NCBI RefSeq assembly: GCF_001552155.1
Contig: NZ_BCQQ01000009.1
Location: forward strand, 24,454 to 88,453
Reading direction: 5' to 3'
DNA: 64,000 nt
From: Actinomadura formosensis NBRC 14204
GTDB lineage: Bacteria > Actinomycetota > Actinomycetes > Streptosporangiales > Streptosporangiaceae
The notes below the pieces were generated by a model. It was not told where the DNA came from. It was given only the letters and a program-made list of their open reading frames with translations, and ran no database searches. The translations under genes were made by a program, and so were the position numbers. Below, piece by piece: positions 16,325 to 24,481 of the stretch. Position 1 is the stretch's first letter; every line of letters starts with the position of its first letter.

Positions 16325-16798
16325 ATGGGGAGCGAGACGCTGTCCGCGGTGCTGGAGCGTGAACACCGGGAGATAGACGAGGGGATCGAGGTCTTCGCGG
16401 CCGGCCTGACGCAGGGCGGGCGGGACACCGCGCCGCTCAAGCGGGCGCTGGAGGGACTGCGCCGCCACATCTACCTCGAAGAGGAGTTCCTGTTCCCGCC
16501 GCTGCGGGAGGCGGGCCTGATGGCGCCGGTCTTCGTCATGCTCCGCGAGCACGGCGAGCTGTGGCGGACGATGGACCGGCTGGAGGCCGAGGCCGCCGAG
16601 GGGACGGGGGCCGATGAGGTGCGGCGCCTGTGCGACGAGCTGCTCGGCATGCTGGATCGGCACAACTCCAAGGAGGAGCCGATCCTCTACCCGCAGGCCG
16701 ACGCGGTGCTGGCGCCCGAGGCGGCCGATCGGCTCCACCGGTTCATCGCCTCCGGCCGGACGCCCGACGGCTGGGTGTGCCAGGGCGTGCGGCCCTGA
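16325..16798 (+). CDS. Hemerythrin HHE-domain protein
   Basis: 157 residues, four-helix hemerythrin-like domain. Ligand motifs are REHREIDEG (residue 12 on), HIYLEEEFLFPPL (residue 50 on), REHGEL (near residue 75) and HNSKEEPILYP (residue 111 on). Such proteins bind O2/NO or deliver iron for Fe-S repair (YtfE-like). Start ATG at 16325 has GGGGAGA in front; an in-frame ATG at 16307 is possible. It is divergent from the SufR-like regulator and shares its putative operator. Confidence 0.9.
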   Translation: MGSETLSAVLEREHREIDEGIEVFAAGLTQGGRDTAPLKRALEGLRRHIYLEEEFLFPPLREAGLMAPVFVMLREHGELWRTMDRLEAEAAEGTGADEVRRLCDELLGMLDRHNSKEEPILYPQADAVLAPEAADRLHRFIASGRTPDGWVCQGVRP

Positions 16799-16811
16799 TC
16801 CGCAGGACGGA

Positions 16812-16838
16812 CGGGCGGCCCGGCGACCGGGCCGCCCG
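16812..16838. terminator. Bidirectional terminator after hemerythrin
   Basis: Perfect 12-bp inverted repeat (16812-16823 / 16827-16838) with a 3-nt loop, between the convergent stops at 16798 and 16846. Confidence 0.75.
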
Positions 16839-16845
16839 CCCCCCG

Positions 16846-17343
16846 CTAGGCGGCGGCGGTGCGGCCGATGCGGACCCGCCACGTCTCCGGCCCCTCCTCC
16901 AGGTAGTCCCAGGTGAACGCCCCCTCGTGCTCGGCGGCGAACTGGTAGTACAGCGGCTTCGGGTCGTGGTCGTTGATGAGCACGAAACCCTCGCCCGGGC
17001 TGAGCGACGTCCACGTCTCGAAGATCAGGGTGTGGCGGCGCGCGGGGGCCTCGGAGCGGACGTCGAGCGGACGGTCCTCGGCGGTCATGTCGGTCTCCTT
17101 CGGGGTGTCGTTCTGCCGGTCGTCGGGCAGGCGGGCCAGGTAGTGCATGACGCCGTTGAGGCGCTCGGCCTCCGCGGGACGCGCGTGGCGGAGCGCCACC
17201 CAGCCGTCGGCGGCCAGGCGGCTCGCGTCGCCGGGGTGGCCCGCCTGCCCCAGCGCGCGGACCGCGCGGGAGAGCAGGCGGGTCAGTGCCGCCACCGGAT
17301 CCTGGTCCGTGGCGGGCGGATCGGCCGTGGTCGTCGGACCCAC
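16846..17343 (-). CDS. DUF2249 protein, possibly two in-frame translation units
   Basis: The frame is open from 17409 down to 16846. The C-terminal 80 residues are a DUF2249 domain (LDVRSEAPARRHTLIFETW... PKPLYYQFAAEHEGAFTWDY). The N-terminal part holds a separate helical segment (ALTRLLSRAVRALGQAGHPG...). A strong ribosome binding site (GAAGGAGACCGAC) precedes an in-frame ATG at 17088, so DUF2249 may also be made alone as an 80-residue protein. Upstream starts are uncertain (GTG 17343, 17295 or 17409); I use 17343. DUF2249 proteins accompany hemerythrins and denitrification genes, consistent with a role in NO or redox handling. Confidence 0.62.
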   Translation of the reverse strand: MGPTTTADPPATDQDPVAALTRLLSRAVRALGQAGHPGDASRLAADGWVALRHARPAEAERLNGVMHYLARLPDDRQNDTPKETDMTAEDRPLDVRSEAPARRHTLIFETWTSLSPGEGFVLINDHDPKPLYYQFAAEHEGAFTWDYLEEGPETWRVRIGRTAAA

Positions 17344-17370
17344 CTCCCTGGATTTATCCAAGCTCGGATT

Positions 17371-17396
17371 GTTTATACAGGGACAGTAGTGCAAAA
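17371..17396. promoter_or_regulatory. Second copy of the SufR-like operator motif
   Basis: GTTTATACAGG-N11-AAAA, matching 16266-16292 at 14 of 15 fixed positions with identical spacing. It sits in the divergent region between the DUF2249 unit and the ferredoxin gene. Confidence 0.55.
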
Positions 17397-17431
17397 TAGG
17401 GGCCGTCACAACGTCGCTGAGGAGACCTGCC

Positions 17432-17773
17432 GTGACCTACGTGATCGCTGAGCCGTGCATCGATGTGCTGGACCGCGCCTGCGTCGACGAATGCCCGGTC
17501 GACTGCATCTATGAGGGCGAGCGCTCGCTGTACATCCATCCGGACGAGTGCGTCGACTGCGGTGCGTGCGAGCCGGTCTGCCCGGTGGAGGCGATCTACT
17601 ACGAGGACGACCTGCCGGCGGCGCTGGAGCCGTACCGGGAGGACAACGCGCGGTTCTTCGCCGAGCCCCTGCCCGGCCGCGGCGAGCCGCTCGGCGCCCC
17701 CGGCGGCGCCACCAAACTCGGCGCGCTCGGCGTGGACACGCCTCTCGTCGCGTCCCACCCGAAACCCGAGTAG
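17432..17773 (+). CDS. fdxA: 7Fe ferredoxin FdxA
   Basis: 113 residues. It begins TYVIAEPCIDVLDRACVDEC and continues PVDCIYEG, then DECVDCGACEPVCPVEAI, giving the CX7CX3CP and CX2CX2CX3CP pattern of [3Fe-4S][4Fe-4S] ferredoxins. It is a soluble low-potential electron carrier. The GTG start at 17432 follows GAGGAGACCTGCC. The M. tuberculosis homologue (Rv2007c, fdxA) is a dormancy-regulon member, but here the promoter shows the GTTTWTACAGG motif and no DosR box. Confidence 0.93.
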   Translation: MTYVIAEPCIDVLDRACVDECPVDCIYEGERSLYIHPDECVDCGACEPVCPVEAIYYEDDLPAALEPYREDNARFFAEPLPGRGEPLGAPGGATKLGALGVDTPLVASHPKPE

Positions 17774-17802
17774 GCGGGCGGGCGGCGGCAACGGCTGCAA
17801 GC

Positions 17803-17839
17803 GGGCCTGAACCGAGACCACCCGGGGCGGCTCAGGCCC
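17803..17839. terminator. Hairpin between convergent fdxA and zinc-ribbon membrane gene
   Basis: Inverted repeat GGGCCTGA (17803-17810) / TCAGGCCC (17832-17839), with a short inner CCG/CGG pair and a 21-nt loop. It fits a weak bidirectional terminator. Confidence 0.5.
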
Positions 17840-17846
17840 TAAAAGG

Positions 17847-18461
17847 TCAGCCGCCCAGATTGACCGCGATGACCAGGACGAGGAGCAGCAGCGGCACCAT
17901 CGCGCCGATGATCGCGATGGGCCGGGTCAGCAGCGGGGCGCCCGGGTCGGCGGGCCGCTGGTACGGCAGCCCGCCGGGCGGCGGCATCGGGGCGGCGAGG
18001 CCGGCCACCTTGGCGTGCCGGGTCAGATTGATCAGCACGGTGATCGGCGTGATGATGAAGGAGACATAACCCCACCAGCCGCCGATCAGGGTCTTGGCCG
18101 TCATGTCCCGGAACACCGACAGGCCGCAATTCCGGCAGAACGGTCCCTTGACGTGCAAGAAGGACATAACGACGATCATTCCGCGGTGGCCGCGGAAGGT
18201 CGTGTCGGCCGCGGGCACGCAGCCGCAGAAACGGCACTGGACGACCTGCGGAGTCCCGTACGGCGTCGGCTGCGGCGGCGCCTGCGGAGCACCCCGGTGC
18301 GCATTCTGCGGCGGCGCCGAATAGTGCGCGGCTTGGGGCGTGCCATAGGGCGCTTGAGGTGTGCCATAGGGCCCGGGTTGAGACGTGCCATGGGGCGCGT
18401 TCGGCGGTGCGCCGTAGGGAGTGCCGCCGTTTCCGTAAGGGACGTGACTCGATGGCTCCAC
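17847..18461 (-). CDS. Zinc-ribbon membrane protein with PYGTPQ repeats
   Basis: 204 residues. The first 70 are a disordered Pro/Gly/Tyr/Gln-rich tail with repeated PYGTPQ units. A zinc-ribbon-like block follows (CRFCG near residue 76 and CRNCG near residue 110), then two hydrophobic segments (WWGYVSFIITPITVLINL and IIGAMVPLLLLVLVIAVNL). Similar small proteins are widespread in actinobacteria without an assigned function; a membrane-anchored scaffold is plausible. Nothing in the context gives a pathway. Confidence 0.75.
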   Translation of the reverse strand: MEPSSHVPYGNGGTPYGAPPNAPHGTSQPGPYGTPQAPYGTPQAAHYSAPPQNAHRGAPQAPPQPTPYGTPQVVQCRFCGCVPAADTTFRGHRGMIVVMSFLHVKGPFCRNCGLSVFRDMTAKTLIGGWWGYVSFIITPITVLINLTRHAKVAGLAAPMPPPGGLPYQRPADPGAPLLTRPIAIIGAMVPLLLLVLVIAVNLGG

Positions 18462-18550
18462 GACCGCCGCCTCCGATCTCAGGGGGACCGGCCGATCATG
18501 CCACGCCCGGCCGGGCCGCGTCGGCCTTTCGCCGATCCTCCGCGGACATG

Positions 18551-18583
18551 GGTCCGGGCCGGCGCCCGGCGCCGGCCCGGACC
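18551..18583 (-). terminator. Terminator of the SPW-repeat gene
   Basis: Perfect 15-bp inverted repeat (18551-18565 / 18569-18583) with a 3-nt loop, directly downstream of the stop at 18591. Confidence 0.75.
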
Positions 18584-18590
18584 GGTCGCC

Positions 18591-19022
18591 CTAGACGCGC
18601 CCGCGCATCATCGCCACGCCCATCGCGGCCATGCCGAGGACGAGCGCTATCGCCCCCGTCACGACGTTGCTCCAGATGGTCGAGGTCGTGGCCATGTCGC
18701 CGGCCACCGCCCACGGTGCGATGATCGTCCAGATCCCGATGACCGGGGTCACCCAGCTCATCGTGTGGGTGCGGCCGTAGGCGGACGCGAATCCGGCGGC
18801 CAGCAGGGTCAGCGCGACCCCCATGATCAGGTTGTTGACCGTGAGGTTGGTCCGCCCGCCGAATCCCACGATCCAGGGGGACGCCGCCAGGTAGAGGCCG
18901 GTGAGGGCGATGAGACCGTTCACGCCCTGCGCGACGGGGGTCTCCGCCGCGGCCTCGTACCGGGCGCGCATCTCGATGATGTCGGGGTGCTGCTCGATGC
19001 CTCCCGCGGGATGAGTGGTCAT
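18591..19022 (-). CDS. SPW-repeat membrane protein
   Basis: 143 residues with four hydrophobic helices in two repeats. Each repeat contains the family motif: AASPWIVGFGG (near residue 47) and IAPWAVAGD (near residue 101). The N-terminal 30 residues are cytoplasmic and charged. SPW proteins are small integral membrane proteins of unknown function. The ATG at 19022 is supported by GGAAGGGA; the longer open frame upstream is not coding-like. Confidence 0.85.
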   Translation of the reverse strand: MTTHPAGGIEQHPDIIEMRARYEAAAETPVAQGVNGLIALTGLYLAASPWIVGFGGRTNLTVNNLIMGVALTLLAAGFASAYGRTHTMSWVTPVIGIWTIIAPWAVAGDMATTSTIWSNVVTGAIALVLGMAAMGVAMMRGRV

Positions 19023-19182
19023 GGGTCTGCTCCCTTCCTCTCGTCGTCCCTGCGGCTCGGCGATCCCGGCCGGACCCGGTCGGTTATATCGCCTCGCGAC
19101 ATGGCCTAACCGCCACATCCCCGACCTAACATCACAGACCAAGATTTTTCCGACTCGTCCTGATTTGCGGCTCTTCCACGCA

Positions 19183-20352
19183 CTAGGTCGGTTTCGCCGA
19201 GAGAGCCGTGATCTCTTTGGTGAGGGCGGCGTGGATGTGGCGGAACAACGCATCGAGATCCGTGCAGTAGACCGAGCGATGATCGAAGCCCGACCCGGCG
19301 CGATAACGGTGCGGATAAAGACCGCCGCCACAGGTCCGCGCCCAGCGGCACGGGCGGCATTCGGACGGCACTCCGTGCGCCCCCATCTGGCGCGCGACGG
19401 TGCGCGGATGCCGGAGCGCCGAGTCGAAGTCGTCGTGGAACACGTCGAGGCCGAGGTCGGCCGCGTTCTCGTAGGCGACGGCGAGGATGTCGGACTGCTC
19501 GATCCGGCCGTCGGTCTCCACCACGAGCATCGCGGCGGGCGTCGTCCCGATGCCCTCGACGGACGATCCGCCGCCCAGCAGGACGTTGATGATCTCCTCG
19601 AACAGCCGGATCCGGGTCCGCCGGACCGGTGCGCCGAACCAGCGGTCGAACACCGGGATCAGCCACCGCGCGTACGCGCCCGGCGGCCCGGCGGGCGGCG
19701 ATGACCAGGTAGCGTGCGGCAGCAGCAGGTCGATGGCGGGCGGTGCGAAGGCCAGCAGGGCCTCGTAGGCGGCGAGAGGATCCTGGTCGAGGTCGATGAC
19801 GCAGAGCAGCCCGCCGAACAGATGCCGGAACTCCGGGGCGGTCAGCTCGCCCAGGCCCCGCGCGACGCGGCCGTGACTCCCTCCGCGCGGTCCCGGCCGG
19901 GCCCGGTCGTGGGCGGCCTGGTCTCCGTCGAGGCTGACCCCCACCCGGACGTCCAGTTCGGCGAACAGCCGCAGGAAGCCGCGCGTCAGCAGCGTCCCGT
20001 TGGTCTGCAGGGAGAAATGCGCGCCGGCCACGCCGTCCAGCCGGTCCCGGACGGCGTCGACGACCCGCCGGATCCGGTCCGCGCCCGCGAGCAGCGGTTC
20101 CCCTCCGTGCAGGACGATCGAGACCTCGCGCAGCCCGTGGCCGCGCGCGTGCTCGGCGATCCGGGCCGCCGCCGCCTCCGCGACCGCCGCGGACATCGCC
20201 GGCGGCCGGTGCCGCCACCGCTGGTCCGCCATCGTGTACAGGTAGCAATAGCGGCAGGAGAGATTGCAGCGGCTGTGCACCTTGAGTATGAACTGACGAA
20301 AGGGATTCGCCGCCGCATTCGGCCGGTGTCGGCCAATTTGACGGTCGATCAT
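19183..20352 (-). CDS. fxsB: FxsB-family radical SAM/SPASM peptide maturase
   Basis: 389 residues. The radical SAM cluster motif CNLSCRYCYLY (CX3CX2C) is near residue 29, followed by VLHGGEPLLAG. The C-terminal SPASM cluster includes CRPCRWARTCGGGLYPHRY near residue 340. It fits the FxsB family, which builds three-residue cyclophane crosslinks (aromatic side chain to the beta carbon of the third residue) in FxsA-type precursors. It is divergent from the FxsA-like and FxsT genes; 136 nt of AT-richer DNA separate the starts. The exact crosslink is an inference from family and neighbours. Confidence 0.88.
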   Translation of the reverse strand: MIDRQIGRHRPNAAANPFRQFILKVHSRCNLSCRYCYLYTMADQRWRHRPPAMSAAVAEAAAARIAEHARGHGLREVSIVLHGGEPLLAGADRIRRVVDAVRDRLDGVAGAHFSLQTNGTLLTRGFLRLFAELDVRVGVSLDGDQAAHDRARPGPRGGSHGRVARGLGELTAPEFRHLFGGLLCVIDLDQDPLAAYEALLAFAPPAIDLLLPHATWSSPPAGPPGAYARWLIPVFDRWFGAPVRRTRIRLFEEIINVLLGGGSSVEGIGTTPAAMLVVETDGRIEQSDILAVAYENAADLGLDVFHDDFDSALRHPRTVARQMGAHGVPSECRPCRWARTCGGGLYPHRYRAGSGFDHRSVYCTDLDALFRHIHAALTKEITALSAKPT

Positions 20353-20488
20353 GAATCGAGTCTAGACCGGCCTGAGGTGGTTTTTGTGTCCCGTGACACT
20401 GGATCGCGGCCAATTCCGGCGGAACATGGTTCCAAAAAGACATGCTATGCCTACGATAGTGGCCGGTCTGGACACGGGCGGTGAGGAC

Positions 20489-20695
20489 ATGGCGGAAGCC
20501 GGGCGACAGGACCTGGTCGATCTCTCCGAAATCGATCTCGCGGCTTTGCGTCTTGCGGACGGCTCTGTCCTCGAAGAGGCGCTGGCACGCGCGCGGCGCG
20601 AACGAGATGGGGAAGGCTGGGGATACGCCAGTTTCATGAATACGGCATGTACCGAAAAGCCCGGGCGATCGGCCGCGGAGGAGGAGGACGAGTGA
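20489..20695 (+). CDS. FxsA-like precursor peptide with atypical C-terminus
   Basis: 68 residues from the ATG at 20489 (GGTGAGG in front); starts at 20447 or 20426 would add 14-21 residues. The leader part DLVDLSEIDLAALRLADGSV and the helical LEEALARARRERD match FxSxx-COOH precursors. Canonical members end in F-x-S-x-x. This one reads GWGYASFMNTACTEK and continues 12 residues to an acidic tail, so candidate crosslink triplets (Y-A-S, F-M-N) are internal. The stop overlaps the FxsT GTG, so the two are translationally coupled. Confidence 0.68.
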   Translation: MAEAGRQDLVDLSEIDLAALRLADGSVLEEALARARRERDGEGWGYASFMNTACTEKPGRSAAEEEDE

Positions 20696-23600
20696 GCGCC
20701 GCAGAACCCGGAGGGGAATCACGCCATGTCGAATGCATGGCGTTCGTCGCGCGCACCCCGGGGCTGGGCCGGACGACGACGGTGGCGAACATCGCGCTGA
20801 TCCTGGCCGGCGCGCGGGCCCGCGTCCTGATCGTCGACTGGAGCGCGGAGAGACCCGGCGCGGACGGCTACTTCGCGCGGTTCGGAGCCGACCCCTGCGG
20901 CGAGACCGAGGCGCTCGCCGCGCGGTTCGACGAGCTGACGCGGGAGCGCCGGGGCCGCTGGCAGGCCGCGCGGTACCAGCCGCCCGGCGACATCGAGGCG
21001 ATCGACCTCGTCGCCCCGCGGCCGCTCGACGGAGCGGGCGTGCCCAGCCTGCCCTGGGACGACCCGATCGAGGACACCGTGGCCCGGCTGCGCGCCGAGA
21101 TCGACGCGTCGCGGTACGACTACGTCCTGGTGGACGCGCCGACCGACCCGGACGACGACGTCATCGACGTCGTGGCGCGGGGCGTGGACCAGGCCGTCGT
21201 GCTCTTCGAACCGAGCCGGCCGTCGGTCGCCGGCGCCGCCGACATCGCCGACAAGATCGCCTCCCGGGCGGTCACGGGCGTGCGGGTGCTGCCGCTGGAG
21301 GTCGAGCCGCGCGACGGCGGCCCGCCGCGCCGCCGCGTGTCCGCCGAGCTCGTCGCCGAATGGTTCGGCGACTTCCTGCTGGACGGGGAGCCCCCGATCC
21401 TGCGGGTGCCGTCCGTCCCGGAACGGGACTCCAGGCAGATCCTCGTCACGCTCGCCGACGACCCGGGCACCGTCCGGGTCCTCGCCTACGCCCGGCTCGC
21501 GGCCGAGCTGACCCGGGGCGCGGTCACCGGCCCGCCGGCGCTCCCCGCCGAACTGCGCGGCAACTACCGCGCCGCCCTCGGCATGGACGACCCGCGGGAC
21601 ACGGGCCGGTTCACGATCGTGCATCGCTGGCCCGACCGGCGTTACGCCGACTGGGTGCGGGCCCGGCTCCGCGAGGGCGGCGCGGAGGCCGTTCTCGCCG
21701 GCCCGGACGCGGTGCTGTCCGGCGCGCCCGCCGTGGCTCCCGGCCGCGCGATCTGGATCGTGTCCGAGCGCCTGCTCGGCGCGCTCGCGGGCCCCCTGCC
21801 CGACCGCCCCGGCGACATCGCGCTGCTGGTGCCCGGAGCCGACGCCGCCGCGGTCCCGCCGGTGATGCGGCTCATCGAGCTGGACGAGGGCACCCCGAGC
21901 CAGGTGGGCCTGCGGCTGCTCGGCCGGCTGGGGCTGGTGAGCGAGCCGGCCCGGCACCGGGTGTTCGAGCCGGTCTTCCCGCTGGAGCGGGACGCCGGCC
22001 CGCTCCAGACGAATTTCGCGCCGCCGGCCCGGCAGCCCTTCGCCGGGCGGGTGGCGGAGCTGACCCGGCTCCGCGACCGGCTGATGAGCGACACCGACGG
22101 CTGCGAACCGTACGTGCTGGACGGGCCGCCGGGCATCGGCAAGACCGCGATGGTCCTGGAGTACCTGCGGCTCTTCCGGTCCGACTACCGGCTGATCTGG
22201 TGGGTCTCGGCGCGCACCATGCCCCTCGTCCGGAGCGGGCTGGCCGAGCTGGCCGACGCGCTGGGCGTTCCGGCGCGGGGCGACAAGGCGGCCGCCGCGG
22301 TCGCGGAGCTGCGCGCCTCCCGCGGGCCCTGGCTGCTGATCTACGACGATGCGGAGGACCTCGCCGGCCTGGCGGATCTCATCCCGTCCGGCGGCCCCGG
22401 CCACGTGCTCGTCACCGCCCGGACCGCGCCGGAAACCGGTCCGGGCGCCGGGACGCCGTACGCCCGCGACCGGCTGGCGGCGCTCGCGGCGGAGCCGGGC
22501 GCCGCGCTGCTGCGCGAGCGCGTTGCCGGGCTCACGGCCGAGCAGGCGCAGGGCGTCGTGGCGATGCTGGGCGGGCGGCCGCTGGCGCTCCATCTCGCCG
22601 CGGCCTGGCTCGCCGAGACCGCCGATTGGCTCGCCGCGCGGTCGGTGGGCACCGAGGAGGCGGCGGCGTGGGCCGCCGCCGAGTACACCGCGCGCGTGGA
22701 ACGGCATGTCGCGGAAGGCGGCCCGGACATCACCGCGGCGTGCCTGGCGCTGACCCTGCGGACGCTGGAGGAGAGCGGCCCGCTCGAACGGCTGGCCGTG
22801 CGGCTGCTCGAAATGTGCGCGTGGCTGTCCCCGGAGGGCGTCAGCCATGAGCTGCTGTCCACGGTGCCGTTCCTGACCATGCTGGAGAAGGTCGCCGGCC
22901 AGGAGGACGGGGCGCTCATCGACGCCGACAGCATGGTCCTCGACCAGTTGCTGCACATCTGCGCCAGATACGGGCTGGGCCGGGTCCTGTGGAAACGCGT
23001 GCCCCTCTTCAGGACGCACCGGTCGGTTCAGGAGCTGATCCGCGGGCTGCTCGCCGACACCGGCGAGGCCGAGGCCCGCAACGCCCAGGTCCTGGAGGCC
23101 GTGGGCAGGACCGTCCCGCCCGTGGTGGACGGGCCGATCGGCCGGCACGCGGACCGCTTCGCCGAGCTGCTCCGGCACATCGGCCCGCTGGGCGCCGCGG
23201 AGCGCACCGAGCCGTGGGCGCGGCGCTGGTTCGTCGAGCAGATGCGCTTCCAGTACGCCTCCGGCGACGAGGCCGGCGCGCGGGAGCTGCTCGCCCTGGC
23301 CGACCGCGCGCTGGCCCGCTGGCCGGACGACCTGGTCACGGCGAGGACGCTGGGGCAGATGGCCAATGTCTGCCGGGTTCTCGGCGACTTCGCCTCGGCG
23401 TCCCGGAACGGCGAGCGCGCCCTGACGGCCCTGCGGGAGCTCGGTGCGGCCGGTGAGTTCTGGGCGCTGGCCGAGCTGCGCGGCAGGTCCGCCGACCTGC
23501 GGGGGCTCGGGCGCTTCGCCGAGTCGCTGGGCGAGATCCAGGGCGTCTATGAGCAGTTCCGGCGGATGTTCGGCGATGACCACCGGGAAACGTGGCTGGC

Positions 23601-24456
23601 GAGGATCAACCTCGCCGAATCGGCGTTCCTCATGGGCCAGTACACGCTGGCTCTCCGTACCGCCGAGGCGGCCTGGCGGCAGCGGACGGCCGAGGCCGGC
23701 GAACGCGACTGGACCGCGCTGCTGATGGCCCGGAGGGTCGGCGACTATCTGGGCGGGATCGGCGACTGGCCGCGGGCGCGGCGGCACCTGGACTTCAGCC
23801 TCCGCGAGGCCCGGTCGATGGACACGCCCAACGAGATCGCGACGCTGGAGCTGATGCGCAGCTTCGCGGTGGCGATCCGCTGCGACCGGGGCGTCGACTC
23901 CGGCCCTCCGCACAAGCGGATCACCGAGACCCTGCGCGGGCTGCGCGGGCTGCTGGGCGCCGACCATCCGAGCGCGCTCGCCACCGAGCTGAGCCTGGGC
24001 GTGGAGCTGGCGATGACGGGCGCGTACCGGGCGGCCGTCAAGCGCGCCGAGCGGTGCTGCGACGAGTTCGCCTCCGTGTACGCCCCCGATCATCCGATCG
24101 TCCAGCTGTGCCGGGTCGATCTGGGGGTGTTCACGCTGGAGGCGGGCGGTGCCGCGAAGCGGGCGCTGGGCATCCTCCAGGACGCCGGCGACGCCCTCGC
24201 CGAGACGCTCGGCGAGCAGCACCCGTGGACGATCGTGGCCGCCCTGCACCAGGCGTGGGCGCTGGCCGAGCTCGGCCGTGCCGACGACGCGAGGCTGCGC
24301 GCGGAGGCGGCGCGGGCGGACGCGCTGGAGTTCCTGGGCCGCGACCACCCGTACACGGCCGCGGCCGGTGAACTCCTCCGGGAGGGCGGGGCGATCCGGC
24401 CGGTGCGAGAGCGGCCCCGGCAGGCGCGGGTCTATCTGGACGTGCCGTTCATCTGA
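20692..24456 (+). CDS. fxsT: FxsT-like ATPase: ParA-like, TIR-like, NB-ARC and TPR domains
   Basis: 1254 residues. (1) Residues 15-285 are a SIMIBI/ParA-like domain with a deviant Walker A (TPGLGRTTT, Arg in place of Lys) and ALILAGARARVLIVDW. (2) Residues 300-420 are TIR-like (FTIVHRWPDRRYADWVRARL). (3) An NB-ARC domain has a canonical Walker A, DGPPGIGKTA, near residue 477. (4) From about residue 840 to the end run tetratricopeptide repeats. This is the layout of the FxSxx-COOH system TPR protein, a large STAND-type switch always near FxsB. Its role is unknown; sensing or immunity are both possible. GTG start at 20692 behind GAGGAGGAGGACGA. Confidence 0.88.
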   Translation: MSAAEPGGESRHVECMAFVARTPGLGRTTTVANIALILAGARARVLIVDWSAERPGADGYFARFGADPCGETEALAARFDELTRERRGRWQAARYQPPGDIEAIDLVAPRPLDGAGVPSLPWDDPIEDTVARLRAEIDASRYDYVLVDAPTDPDDDVIDVVARGVDQAVVLFEPSRPSVAGAADIADKIASRAVTGVRVLPLEVEPRDGGPPRRRVSAELVAEWFGDFLLDGEPPILRVPSVPERDSRQILVTLADDPGTVRVLAYARLAAELTRGAVTGPPALPAELRGNYRAALGMDDPRDTGRFTIVHRWPDRRYADWVRARLREGGAEAVLAGPDAVLSGAPAVAPGRAIWIVSERLLGALAGPLPDRPGDIALLVPGADAAAVPPVMRLIELDEGTPSQVGLRLLGRLGLVSEPARHRVFEPVFPLERDAGPLQTNFAPPARQPFAGRVAELTRLRDRLMSDTDGCEPYVLDGPPGIGKTAMVLEYLRLFRSDYRLIWWVSARTMPLVRSGLAELADALGVPARGDKAAAAVAELRASRGPWLLIYDDAEDLAGLADLIPSGGPGHVLVTARTAPETGPGAGTPYARDRLAALAAEPGAALLRERVAGLTAEQAQGVVAMLGGRPLALHLAAAWLAETADWLAARSVGTEEAAAWAAAEYTARVERHVAEGGPDITAACLALTLRTLEESGPLERLAVRLLEMCAWLSPEGVSHELLSTVPFLTMLEKVAGQEDGALIDADSMVLDQLLHICARYGLGRVLWKRVPLFRTHRSVQELIRGLLADTGEAEARNAQVLEAVGRTVPPVVDGPIGRHADRFAELLRHIGPLGAAERTEPWARRWFVEQMRFQYASGDEAGARELLALADRALARWPDDLVTARTLGQMANVCRVLGDFASASRNGERALTALRELGAAGEFWALAELRGRSADLRGLGRFAESLGEIQGVYEQFRRMFGDDHRETWLARINLAESAFLMGQYTLALRTAEAAWRQRTAEAGERDWTALLMARRVGDYLGGIGDWPRARRHLDFSLREARSMDTPNEIATLELMRSFAVAIRCDRGVDSGPPHKRITETLRGLRGLLGADHPSALATELSLGVELAMTGAYRAAVKRAERCCDEFASVYAPDHPIVQLCRVDLGVFTLEAGGAAKRALGILQDAGDALAETLGEQHPWTIVAALHQAWALAELGRADDARLRAEAARADALEFLGRDHPYTAAAGELLREGGAIRPVRERPRQARVYLDVPFI

Positions 24457-24481
24457 CAGGCGAGGCAAGAAGGAGACCGAT

